Assembly (NCBI GenBank): GCA_025786725.1
Contig: JAHLTZ010000036.1
Location: 1-64,000, forward strand
Length of the DNA stretch: 64,000 bases
Direction: 5' to 3'
DNA from: Syncephalis fuscata
Taxonomy: Eukaryota; Zoopagomycota; Zoopagomycetes; Zoopagales; Piptocephalidaceae
In this document: positions 11,289 through 23,228 of the stretch, in pieces
Numbering within the stretch: position 1 is the first letter of the stretch
Layout: each line of letters begins with the position of its first letter
Position numbers and translations under genes: made by a program
Notes under the pieces: generated by a model
Seen by the model: only the letters and a program-made list of their open reading frames with translations
Told to the model about the DNA's origin: nothing
The model's database searches: none

Positions 11289-12070
11289 TATTAAAAAATT
11301 AAGAAATATTAGTAGATAAAAATTTGTTTACTCTTTGTCGTTAAAGAAAAAATAATAAAGAATGGTAAAGAATAGTTGGTGAGACCACCGGTTGTAAGTT
11401 GAGAAGTGGAATCCTAGCAATAAACAGGTTTGCATTAATCGTGGTATTAAAAGGTCTGTGGCTGGTTGGACTTTTCAGCAAAAAAAGGAGACGACCAAAA
11501 GGGACTTTTACACCACGAGTTTTTCTCACAGCTAGCCTTAGCTTTTTAAAATATACAAGTGCTTGAAATTCGTGGGGCTGCGCGTGAGTAACGGGCCGGA
11601 ACAATAATTAAAGCGGATTTCAAATGATCAGCTAGTAAGGTATTTCACAACTGTTGTTGCGCTGAATCCAAATATTTAAAACGTCATTAGATTTAGTTAC
11701 AAATGAAATAGGCAATTTATAAATATTGGCTGTGGTCCCCCCCCAATGGGATTGTTTTCAATTGCGTGCATAGTAGCAAGTCAGTTATTATAACACCGTT
11801 ACTTGCCTCAAACAGATAGATGTATGTTTAGCCGATAACTTGTATTGTAAACAATGAGTTAGTTATATTAAATTAGTAATACATATTAAAATGTTAATAT
11901 AACAAAGTTTAAATCATAATTGTATTAGTAATGATTTAACCTGAAAAACACGCGGCATTAATTATTATGTGTAAAATAAAAAAAGAGACAAATTTATTTG
12001 CTATCTATAGCTATTTAATATCGCATAGACGTATAAAATAGCAAAATCATGCACAACTGTCACCATCACA

Positions 12071-12230
12071 TTAAAAGCCGCCAAAGGGATACAGCGTTTC
12101 AGGCGGTGATTCTTTAAACTGATAAACTAATTTGCCACCACCACCGCCACCAGTTCTCGTGAAGGTACTCGAGTCAGTGAATGTGTTTTTAACAGGTTTG
12201 TGATTGTACCAGTTACACTTGTACCTTGAT
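12071..12230 (-). other. Orphan coding-like 3' exon (unassigned)
   Basis: On the minus strand, directly after a plausible acceptor (cgtatag), a frame reads RYKCNWYNHKPVKNTFTDSS, a six-Gly run, and KLVYQFKESPPETLYPFGGF before TAA. The composition is protein-like, with few AT-driven residues. No upstream exon could be found within several hundred bases, so it may be the last exon of a gene with a long intron or a remnant. Family unknown. Confidence 0.3.
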
Positions 12231-13450
12231 CTATACGACAAAAATTATTTTTTTTGCCGATAATAGCTTATAAACTGTTATTGTCAATACTTGCAGATTG
12301 CTATTTAGTCCAATGATAATAGAGTAATGCATTGATTAGCTTTCAGTATTGTGTAGTTCAGTACAATAAAATACAATCTATAATTTGATTAGCCATATCC
12401 TTATCGTTATCTTAGAAATTTACACAGTTTAGGGGTATCACGCCATGTATTTAAAATTTCATATATAGAATGTCACGGTTTTTGTTACAGATATGACTTC
12501 TGATCAATCAGTAAAATCGCAACACGACCGCAGCGCACCACGGATAATTTGCTTAGAAATATATGTTCTTTCATTACCGTCAGTTACACTGTACACCGTG
12601 TCCATCATCCTGTACTCGGCTCGTGCTGATGCTATTGATTTTCAAAAACATGCTTTACTTTTGATACGATGATTCAATTCCATGACAAAATATGCACCCC
12701 ACCCGGCGTTTGACGGTGTTGGTACATACGCTTTCGGTAATATGTGTTTTTTCAATTCCCGCATAAGTGACTTAATTATCCATTGTCAATGAGTGTCAAG
12801 GTCATACATGTCGCTTTTGGCGTTTCAATTATTAGTAATATACCTACCTGAATTAGGAATTTACTTCGTGTGTTTTTACCATCTTGCACGCTTTCGTAAT
12901 ACTGGTTCAAGCTTTTTGTATTTTACACCTTGAATATTAATCCTGGTATTTTTTATGAAGACAAACCTGTCTACCCCACTTTGTCCTACTACTTTGTAAC
13001 CGCATCTACCTTGAATCTATTTTATCTTACAAGTTGATCTTTACATCTATACTTCGCCTTTCTTGGCCGATTATTCATACATAACTGACGTTGATTCAAC
13101 GCCAATCTGAACCATTAGGAATTGTCTCTTTAACAAAGAATCCTTTTTGGCTTTTATCCCCCTTTAATATACGCCCACGAATATTAACAACCATTTGGTA
13201 AGGCCATTTTGCGTACTTTACATTTTTTAACAACAAAATTGATAGGCAAACTTTGCGTAATAACAATACTTGACGGGAACAGGTTTTTACAAAATCATTA
13301 AATTTAAATTCGCCATATCTTTAGAAGTAAGTGTAATAGGTGCGTATGTGCGTGCATGTCTATTTAATCTCGGAGCTGATGTGCAAATTAACCTTAATGC
13401 CCGAACAACAAGTGCCAAGCGTACTATGTATTCTTTTTTATCTTGCTTAT

Positions 13451-13451
<1 letters not shown>

Positions 13452-13485
<34 letters not shown>
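13452..13485. repeat. (TG)n microsatellite
   Basis: An uninterrupted TG dinucleotide run lying in the gene-poor region upstream of the velvet gene. The open frames that cross it are artefacts of the repeat. Confidence 0.9.
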
Positions 13486-16290
13486 CGTGGGTCGTGGGTC
13501 GCGTGCTTGTGTACGTGTGGGTGTATACGCGTGCGGTCGAGCCACTCCTTCTCCATGCTGGTGATGTAGTTGGTTTCCTCGATCCTTGAGACAGGTCGCT
13601 GCCATGCCATGTTATGCCGCGCCGCGTTACACCTAACATACTTGCGTTTTTTTGTTACCTTCGACCAGCCTTTGCACATCGCGAATGAGCATGGTTGTGA
13701 AGCGGCGCTAGCTGGTTGCATCGAAAAAGCTTTATGCAGAATAGACGATATTGGTTTGCTTTCAAACCGACACCAACGCATATCTTTCTTATTTTGATTG
13801 TACTTGGACTAAAGCACATATTGCAGTATTTTGCTACTCTACTGCTTTTTGTACATCGACAATTTGTATTGTGGTACAGCTGTTTGCACTTCTGCTTTGT
13901 CAGAAGAGATTAAACGTAGGTACAATTACAGTTTATTTTGCAACTGCTCGTTTGGTTGCTGTTTAATGGCGCCGAATATATCATGCGTTCTTGGTCTTCT
14001 ATCGTATTGTTATGCCTGTTTCTGCGCATGTAATTATTCGTACATATGAGCCTTAGTCGCATGACTGTTTTTGGATATGATATCGAACATTCGACCAGCT
14101 GTACCAGCATGCCATTAGTTTTTCATCCAGCTTTTGCATGAATGATCAGGTTAAAAATGTTAAGCAATTAGTATGCTGTTTACCTGGTCGTGCATCATTC
14201 GTGGTTGTACACATGAAGGAAGAATGATTAGACGTTACGGTAGCATCTCCTTTATTTCAACCGTAGCGCCAGGCGTTCATCAATGGCCAGGCTAAATACC
14301 TGCTAATAACTTGTTTTTCTCAAAGTTGAAATTACTGCTATTCATGGCTATGTCAGATGTGTAACACACATTATTTTGATCCCCAATAGGAACGAATGAG
14401 TGTACACAATGGCGTTGCCTATTGAGCGAGGAGATGCTGTGTAATAAGTTTGCAAATCTCGCTTTGCCATTAGCATATTTACTTCAATAATAATGCTTGT
14501 TTGTCGACACGTAGCTATCACATTGGTAAAAATTTAGCCATGTGCCTTATCCTATGAGCTTCGAATTATGTCTGCTGTATTGCTGCACAAATGATGCCGT
14601 TTTCCAAACCAAGCTGTTGTACTCAATTAGTTTTTCCGGCACCCTGTCTGCTTGCCTGCCCGCTTAGCTGCCTTGACATTATTCCATTTACACGCTCGCT
14701 CCTGTAACATCTGTTTGAAATAGCCAGGGGACTATTAGTTCATGCTGTTTTACATGTTCCCCTCTTAATGTCGATCTGTGGTAAAACGGGTTTACCAGTG
14801 GAGAAGTCGCGTTGTAACACCTTAGTTTGGATTTGCTATTATCCTTGTTTAATGCTAGAGCTCATTTGTTCATCTGCACAACGCCTTATTCGAATTCCGA
14901 TTTCATTCTTTGTTTCTTCGATAGAATTTGTCCAACACACACACGCACACAGCCTAAACCTTACCAATAGCAAGGCCAGATGTATTGTAATTCCTGTGGC
15001 TGGCTAGTAGGCAACACAAATGTCACAGACACATCCCGCTCTATTGAGTAGATGTTTTTTACCGAGATATTCACATTAATTACAGCGCTATCGTAACGTC
15101 ATTGCATGACGAAGCGCTCCATCGTTGCCGCCATCATGACTCGATAGCACTCGAGATGGTGCTTTCGCTAATAGTCCTGTTTCCACTGCATGTGGATGCA
15201 CGGCTTACGCATGACTGATATTTCTCCTCACATGCACCCGCTATCCTGGTGTTGAGATTAGGCTAGAATGGTGGGATAGCATGTGCGCTGTACGTGACCT
15301 GGAAATGACCGAGACAAATGGGTCCCGGTGCATACGAATATCATGAAGCAGAACAAATCATCTTTGTTCTTGTATAAAGGCAGTACACACTGTAGTTCTC
15401 TAAAAACTGGTACTACAATTGATACAATTTTCTCTGTACTCCGTAAAGTTTTTATTACCTGATAATTGACACTGTTCCTAAAACTACTCGCCATTGTTCA
15501 TAGCTATTTTTTTGTATTTGCTTTTATATTCTTTTGTGTTTCATATATATATATATATGATCCTAATTCTTTATTAATTCACTAATACATTTTACACTAC
15601 ATTACACTAGGCAGCCTGATTATCAGCAGACCATCCGGTATTTGAAATTTTCAGCCCATTAAGGTAGGTTAAATGGTGGTTTATTCGTATCGTTATATGT
15701 ATCCATGTATATAACAACTTTTAATACGTTTTTGAAAGTAATCGTTGTTTAATAACTTATTTAAATGAGTTTATGTATGGTTTAAATTTACTTTACGATG
15801 CTTTGTTTTATAACTATTTGCACATTTCATTGTTACCTATTCTATATATTGGAATAGTGTCAGATATACAATTGAAGGATGTGTTTGGCGAATTTTTCCA
15901 TTTTAAATGTTCTTTTCGGAATTTAAAAACGGGAACAATATTGCCGTTATTGCCAATCAGCAATCCTCGGCAAATGACAAATATGAGATATTTGAATATA
16001 TTTTGCTGTCGTTTAAAAATAGCCCGATGGCCAAATATTCCCTTGTTCTTATATACCATTGGTGGATTTAACGGATTGATTTATCTTCGCTGGTAATTTA
16101 TGGTTCACTTGATGGAATTCTGTCTATCACGCATTAACGACAGATTTTATGGATGTATTTATTAACTGCGAAACGGTTTATCCAGATGACTACCCTTATT
16201 GTCTGTCAGTAATAGATGTCAATTGTTTACATCAATTGAAAGTTAGATACGATTACTGAACAAGCATTCTAGAAATGCTATGCAGTCACT

Positions 16291-16332
16291 CAAATGACCA
16301 GGTTTAAATGACCAGGTTTAAATGACCAGGTT
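16291..16332 (+). repeat. Triplicated 14-bp unit
   Basis: The unit AAATGACCAGGTTT occurs three times head to tail in the leader region of the velvet gene. Its role is unknown: it could be a chance tandem duplication or a clustered protein-binding site. Confidence 0.85.
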
Positions 16333-17788
16333 ATAGCCTATAAACAAACAAGGCAACCAATAGCAATAAGCATAATTTTGATTAATTCAGAAATAAGCGA
16401 AACATTGTAATGGAATTATCTATTTTCCCTCGTAAACGACTATTTAAAACATTTATTCCCTCTAGTTTCTGCTCTACTTTATTCTCCGGTCTTGGGTATT
16501 CCAAACATAGTCGGCCTATTTTTATACTCTCGCTTAGTATAACCAGCCTAAGACTTTAAAATATTAGTTTACCCCATATTTTTAACTAAGAGCGCTTTGG
16601 TCACCTAATCTTTAACATCTTTACCGTTTACTTTGGCCATTTAATTGGACTATTTACTTTGACTGTTCTTTAAACAAAGCGATAGAGCTACAATGAAACT
16701 TTTACAACAAGTTTTATAGTTTGTTACTTGTTTGTTCTTGTCGCTAAAAAAGGTGCTTCTAAGAACTTTCTATTATCGCGCCACATTTTCAACTTTGTTA
16801 ATTTGAGCTCCTACCAATTTATTGTGATTAAAAAGGAATAGCCGTTTACTTATTCTTTTACAGCCGAAAAGATATTACCGCGGCTTATTCCTTCACATAC
16901 CCATCGCGCCATTTGGCAATTCTCCGCTCCCACGAAGCATGTGCATTGCTTCTTGGCTACGTATAAGAGTCTTCATTCGCGATAAATTTAGACTTATATT
17001 CACAAAGGCGCGTATGCCAAATTGTTTTTTCTATATATCTTTACTCTTATTCCAAGTGTTTTGTTTCATACAACTTATTTTGGATATACCACCCTTAATT
17101 TAGCCATCACGCTTGAAGTCTTTCGATTTAACAAAATAAGATTTCATTCCGAACGACACCTTTAGTTGACATCTTTTCATCCTTCTATTTTTGCACTTTT
17201 ACTACGGTCTTGTTTTTGAACCAACTTTTAGCAATTCTTGTTTTTTATTTGATAGACTTTCATAGTTGCTTGTGGGGAGCTAATAAGCATATAATTTTAT
17301 TTGATTTTATTACTGTGTGTACTTTATATCCGGGGTAGGTAGTGGTGGTGGTGATAACGGGGGAGGAATAAGTAGAATATTAGTTGCGTAATGCCACAAT
17401 GCTTTAGTACAGCGTTTGTTCATATCCGTAGTGTTTGTGCTACGGCCTATGAACACGTTTCAACTTTGCAGTCGTGTGTGGTTCCCTTGTTTGGCCAGGT
17501 TGTGTGTCGACGACTAGGTCCCGGTTTGATTATCATGCTTAATACCTCGACTCTTTTTTTCTGACGTTATCGCTTGACGCTTGTTTATCTATTGTTTTAG
17601 TTACCTAGTCGTCATTACGACCAGGATTACAGCTATTATTATTGCTCTTGCTAATTGCCTAATAGTGATTGTATTGACCTATTCTCTGATTACTATTGTT
17701 ATTATTTGTCGTTGCGTTCTGCCAACTTTTACTTACTCTTACTATTGTCTATTCTTTACAACAGATATAGTGCGTGCACACGACAAAT

Positions 17789-18731
17789 ATGTCAGCAGCA
17801 ATCGTTTATTCGTGTGCCGAGGTTGATAGCGATCCTCGTAGTTCGTTGCCACCGCCACAGCCATCCACTGCAACAGCAACTACGATAGCAGCAGCGGCGG
17901 CATCGTTATCTCAACAACAAGCGCAGCTGCTATCTTCAAGTCCAAGCCATGCCACTCCAAGTAATACTACTACGCCACCTGTTAGTGCCGGAGAAAACAC
18001 CTTTGACTCTTATTCGTTCCTATCCCGATTTGACCGGTATCGCAATTACCGCAGGTAAGTACTTGACACATGACAATGACACATACACTATAACATATAT
18101 TTATTAAACATATGTTTGTTTGTTTGTTTGTTGTTTATTATAACTATAGTCGATATAGTTTAGTGGTCCGACAGCAACCAGTCCAGGCCCGTCAGAGTGG
18201 AGGCCGTGAAAAAGGTCAGTAGTCTATAACAGTCAAGCGGTTTCCTTCTTGTGATGGCTGATATGCACGCATGGGTGCATATGTCGGTAGTCTCGTTTAA
18301 GTGCCATGAACGGAACACGAAAGCCATGAATAGTATTGATGTGCGGTGTGCGAGTGGATGAATCGTGATCAAATAATGATGGTAGTTAGTTTAGCCGTGG
18401 TAGAGAGTGAATAAACGTGTGAATGGGACAGTGAAGGGTCACGCGGTGTAAGCTACTAGCCAATGAATCTACGGAGCCAATCATTGGCCTCTTTCTTGTG
18501 TATTCATCCCGGTTGCTCCTGGGTGCTTTCTCGTTTTGCAACTCATTTAGAGCACCGTGAGTTTGGTTATTGATTGGTGCAGGACCTTGGTGGTGATTGC
18601 CTATTCAGCACATGACATCTACCAATGATCAGTGATGCCATGGGACACGATGCCATTGGCGCCCAGATTAGGGATTTAAATGCTACTAATTGCCAGCATT
18701 GCCATAAAGGCTAAAAGGAAGGAAGGAAGGA

Positions 18732-18773
<42 letters not shown>

Positions 18774-21130
18774 AGGCGAGACGGGCCGAGGTAAAGGCAG
18801 AGACCAAGGGGAGAATAGTACATGACATACAGACATGACAGACATGATGAATATACATGAGACTATTAATTACATATCTAATTGATTCTTGACTAACCAT
18901 TATATATATATATGTATATTACCTTTATATAGACCGTCGTCCCATCGATCCACCACCTATTGTACAACTGGTCAATTTAGACAATTCTTCTGACGAGTAA
19001 GTTTTATTAGTAGTAATTTTTTAATCAATAACTAACATTTAACACTATAATAATGTATTATCATATTTTTCCTTTAGTATCTATTTGCAAAATCCATATC
19101 TATTTGTGTATGTTTCATTGATTGCTCCTTCAATTGAAGCACATAACAACGGTGCCAGTAATTCGCCAGAAGATAGCTCAAGTGCCGGCAGTGAGAATAC
19201 CGACGACTTTCCCCATTAAGTAATGGCGTCGGCACAATAGCCAATGACACTGAGCTACGAACATTGCCTATTATTTCTAAAGGTCTGTGCGGCCAGCTTG
19301 TCTCATCGTTGCATCGCCTTAAAGATATTACGAATGAGGATGCGGGCTTTTTTATTTTCCCTGATACATCAGCCCGTTTAGAAGGCGTGTACCGACTACG
19401 CTTTTCTTTATACGAAATACGTGGAGCTCAATCTGTTCGTTTGTGCTCGGTCCACTCCGATGCATTTACCGTTTATCCGCCTCGATCTTTTCCAGGCATG
19501 TCCGAGTCAACATTTTATCTCGTTCCTTCTCTGATCAAGGTGTTCGCATAAGGATTCGCAAAGAAAGTCGCTATACAACGTAAGCTATATCAATGAATGC
19601 ACTATGACAATCACTAATATTGACACAATAAAATAATAGACGCACCTCAATGAAGCGATCAGCCAGTGCTATAACATTGGTTACGCAGCTGCCCATCTCA
19701 CATACTACTGATGGGATGTCGCTCAATAAACGGCGTATGCTTGAAATGAATGCTTCGCCTTCACCTTCACTTGCTGGTCCACGTCACGGGGCCTATATGC
19801 CTCGTGAAGGTGACTATCCACATCCACCACCACCTTCACATCATTCTCATTCTGCTGCGACTGCTGCCGTCACAGCACCAAATATGCATTTATCATACTC
19901 TCCACCTCATTATCAATCAACGCCACCAAATTATCCAGTGCCACCCACAGCCCATGCGCATTATAGTTCGTCATCAGCACATCCTCGTTATCCGCATACT
20001 CAACAGCCATTACCACCATCACATTACTATGAAGCCAATACTTCGCCGGCCACTCACCATATGTCCCATGCACCACGTTCACATGAACACGTATATTCAG
20101 GATATGCATCGGTAGAGGAGATGAATAATGATCGATATGGGCCAGCTGTGACATCGGCTCCAATAGCCACGAATATGGATGGCTCCAATTATCCAAGACT
20201 TACTTCAATGCCTGCTGTGAATGCAATGCCCACAACCGGACCTGGCTATATCTCACCACGTTCGCATAACAGCCAAACTATGCAGCAAAGTCAGCTGCTG
20301 TTATGGCTCATGGTTATTCGATATCATCTTCTCATCAACATCATGCAATTCATCAACGCCAGCAACAGCAACATCAACAACATCCATCTCATATGCCGCA
20401 TGGATCACCCAAATCTTACTACTATCCTCATCCAGCTGATTCTGCTGCTGCTTATGCGCATATTCGTTCAGCAAATGCCTGTGGTGATCCACATTGCCAG
20501 AATCCACATTGTGGTGTCACATCGGTTAAGCCAGCCAATCCATCAGAGATATATAGACCGTCGTCTATTCCAGTATCGACACCGGCAGCCCATATGTATA
20601 CATCAAGAGCATCGGATGGGCCTACTACCTATCATTACCCATCGGCATCGAGTGCTTTATCCGCCCATCCATCGTCGGCTATAGCGGCCAATACGCGTTT
20701 GCCTACACCATCGTCGTTATCGTCACCTACAACAAGTGCTTCTTATCCTAATGGAGCCGGTGGACCACCACTGCCACCTTCATCTTCTACGCATCATTTA
20801 GATGGATATAGAGCAAATCATAGCCATGGTAATGCCATCTATGATAATAGAATGCCTCAGCCACTATCGAGTCCGTATGGACAGCATCGTGTTGCTTCAG
20901 CGTCTTCTCATGGCAGTTACGGTCATCCTCATGCCTATACGCCTACAACGCCTATTAGTAACACGATGACGTCCATTCCGGCATCGGCACCAGCTATATC
21001 CCGCACACATACCGTGTTTAAACATTCAGATCCCCGTACCGCCAATGCATCTCATTTCTACACAATGGCAAATACCGCGTCCACCATACCTTGTCGTTCT
21101 CAAACGCCATCCAACACTAACAATCACTAA
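17789..21130 (+). CDS. Velvet-domain transcriptional regulator (VosA/VelB/VelC/VeA family)
   Basis: A fungal velvet protein, the DNA-binding family that couples development and secondary metabolism. Exons: 17789-18054, 18150-18214, 18933-18996, 19078-about 19575 and from about 19640. After a Ser/Gln/Ala-rich N-terminus the velvet domain reads YSLVVRQQPVQARQSGGREK, DRRPIDPPPIVQLVN, IYLQNPYLFVYVSLI, SSLHRLKDITNEDAGFFIFP, EGVYRLRFSLYEI and SFSDQGVRIRIRKES. A long His/Pro/Ser/Tyr-rich tail follows, containing the unusual cluster CGDPHCQNPHCG. Intron 2 is about 718 nt in a genome of roughly 55-nt introns and carries GGAA and GA repeats. The frame must step back one base at about 19205, 19515 and 20295 to keep the conserved protein; all three look like missing bases. 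The subfamily is not resolvable by eye. Confidence 0.9.
18715..18770. repeat. (GGAA)n-(GA)n microsatellite in velvet intron 2
   Basis: A GGAA tract merges into a pure GA run, a polypurine block within the exceptionally long second intron of the velvet gene. Confidence 0.9.
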
Positions 21131-21462
21131 AAAACATACTGCGGTAACTCGCCTTTTTTAAAATGCAGCCGTTTGATAACCAGCTGCTTAACATTTAAGT
21201 AGCTTGTTAAAAGTTTCACTCATTGCTGTTGCTTTAGAATATTTTATTCTCCTCATATTATACACACATTCCAATTTCTGTTACTTTGATTTTTTACAAT
21301 CTATTTTTTCTCTTTGCTCGTTGACTATTATGTCGATATACATTAGCGTGCATAAGAGTGGTGGTCAATTGATTTAACAGATACTTTTTTACTTTTGACA
21401 TTGTATTATTAGTAATAAATCATTATCTATCAAACTTTTAACTAAAAATGTATTAAATGTTA
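21131..21462. other. Intergenic between convergent genes
   Basis: T-rich sequence after the velvet stop, likely holding both 3' ends. No gene is seen. Confidence 0.55.
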
Positions 21463-22701
21463 CTACCTAATGATTTGCAAGGCAGCTGTGCCTGACATGG
21501 CCAGACCGCCTTCTTCATTAGTGGCCCACAAATGACACTGTAACTGGTCTGGCTTGGTGTCTACTCCACTATTGGTTGCCCATCGCCCATGCAAAGATAC
21601 AGGACGGCCACAGTAAAGTGGGCTAATAGCTCGATAGGAAAATGTACTAATCCATAGTTGTTGTAAATGCTTGCTCGCTTGTTCTTCAAGTAGTCCAAGT
21701 AATAATGTGCATGTTAGTGGTCCATGAACCAATGGAGCTATTCTAAAGCGTTAGTGTCGTTCATTTAATGGCTATTAATGCTACGACCTGCCTGAATAGC
21801 CTTCCTCTCGAGCAGCATACTCGTGGTCATAATGAATTCGATGACTATTAAAGGTAAGTGCTGAATAGCGGAATAGTGTAATTGGTGTTGGCGTAAGTGT
21901 ACATGAAAACTCGGCTGTTTTATTCGCTATACAATAAATAATATCCTTAGTAATGTATTATTAATCAATATTAAATATTGTCAAATAATTACGTAATATG
22001 TGCTTAGGCTTGACCAGTGAAGCTGTTCCGGTAGGCAAATACGCAATACATTGCTCATCCATTACAGTGGGACCGTTTGCATTCTTAATAAGTCGTTCGA
22101 TTGTTACAAATGCCGTTGTGCCCTGGTTACTTTGCTTGATTTTTACTGACGAGCAACGCGTTTCCCGCTGCACTCGATCACCAACACATAAAGCATTGTT
22201 TGGCCACCACTCCATTCGGCCGCTTGCCCAGACACGGCGTTCAAAAGGAGGTGGCGGCTGCCAATTGGACTCGTATCCATCTGATGCTAATTCAGTTTCC
22301 CGTAAATGTTGTGGAAAATAAGCAAGATGCCAATTACGTGGTAATGGTGTGCCAGATGCTGGTTCAAGTACATCAACGAAATCGTTAGCCGATAGTGCTG
22401 ATAGCTTGTTATTTGTATCTGTGCCAACTGCTGCTACTAATTGTTCCTTTCGAGTTGATATTGGCCGATCTAACGTCATACACATTAATGTATATTGTGA
22501 TGGAGTTATTGTATCGAGCTGTATTTCTCGTCGATGGGCTATTCTATCTGCCCAGGTATTAACCAATATCGCCAATGCTTTTGGATCTTGGTTTTGTTGC
22601 GTCATCGTTGAATATCGCTGCACGTTGTATCGCAAATAATTGCCGAATGGCCGACTATGTCGTTTAGCAATTAGTGTAATGAGGCGTGTCATGACAAACA
22701 C
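21463..22701 (-). CDS. HTD2-like mitochondrial 3-hydroxyacyl-thioester dehydratase (hotdog fold)
   Basis: This resembles the type 2 hydroxyacyl-thioester dehydratase of mitochondrial fatty-acid synthesis and the related mesaconyl-C4-CoA hydratases. Three exons: 22701-21990 or so, then about 21931-21793, then about 21750-21463. The N-terminus MTRLITLIAKRHSRPFGNYL is basic and suits mitochondrial import. Motifs are PRNWHLAYFPQ, ESNWQPPPPFERRVWASG and, after the first intron, the hydratase-2 signature LTFNSHRIHYDHEYAAREEG followed by VHGPLTCTLLLGLLEEQA and FSYRAISPLYCGRPV. The hot-dog active-site His/Asp lie in NSHRIHYD. The second intron begins gtcgta. The reaction is (3R)-hydroxyacyl thioester to trans-2-enoyl thioester plus water. 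The start could be the second Met (22692). Confidence 0.88.
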
Positions 22702-23228
22702 AGCTAGACTAGAATAGTGAAAACAATAACAATATGGTTAAACAGCGTGTATACTGTTGAACTAACTTTGCTAAGTTGCGATATACAGTATAAAATATTT
22801 TATTGATTCCACATTATTACTAAACAATACTTGGCCGTTTCACATAATATTTTGTCATAGCAAACAGTCTTATTATTTAAACAGTACTCATTATTTGTGT
22901 TTCTATTTGATTGGAGCGGAGGTTAATATACAATAATATATACAGCCATATAACTCATTAAACTTGTACTGTTTATTCTATATCAAAAGCTGGCCAGTAA
23001 TTAAATAAATACAATATTAATAGCAAATAATTGCTAGTTATTTACAATATGTATTGTATTATAATGAAAAAACAAAGAAGTGACTATTATTTCTATATAG
23101 TAGTTAGTAAATGTCTTGGTATTCTCGTACTGTACCATCAATAAATACAAGCACGTGCCTCAATCACTTTTCCTGCCTTTTCACTGTGTTTATCGACATT
23201 GCTTACTCTAGAATAATACTTTAACAAC
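22702..23228. other. Intergenic, divergent promoter region
   Basis: AT-rich DNA between the divergently transcribed dehydratase and TRAPPC12 genes; it must hold both promoters. No further gene is seen. Confidence 0.6.

Larger units (their letters stand above)
11289..17788. other. 6.5 kb gene-poor region upstream of the velvet gene
   Basis: By far the longest stretch without a recognised gene. It contains a C run near 11740, a (TG)n tract at 13452-13485, a 14-bp triplicated unit at 16291-16332, and many short open frames below about 160 codons that overlap each other on both strands and look non-coding. Pyrimidine-rich, less AT-rich sequence from about 12480 to 17780 resembles long leader/regulatory DNA. 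Its likely role is an extended 5' regulatory region and leader of the velvet regulator. A possible orphan exon at 12071-12230 is listed separately. Confidence 0.5.

Noticed and set aside
13270-13800. Overlapping open frames of 70-164 codons on both strands
   Set aside because: They run across a (TG)n repeat and neighbouring low-complexity sequence, show repeat-derived His/Thr or Val/Cys strings, and have no family motif.
15773-16096. 107-codon plus-strand frame with hydrophobic start
   Set aside because: Its amino-acid content reflects AT-rich DNA, and a comparable antisense frame exists; there is no sign of selection or family.
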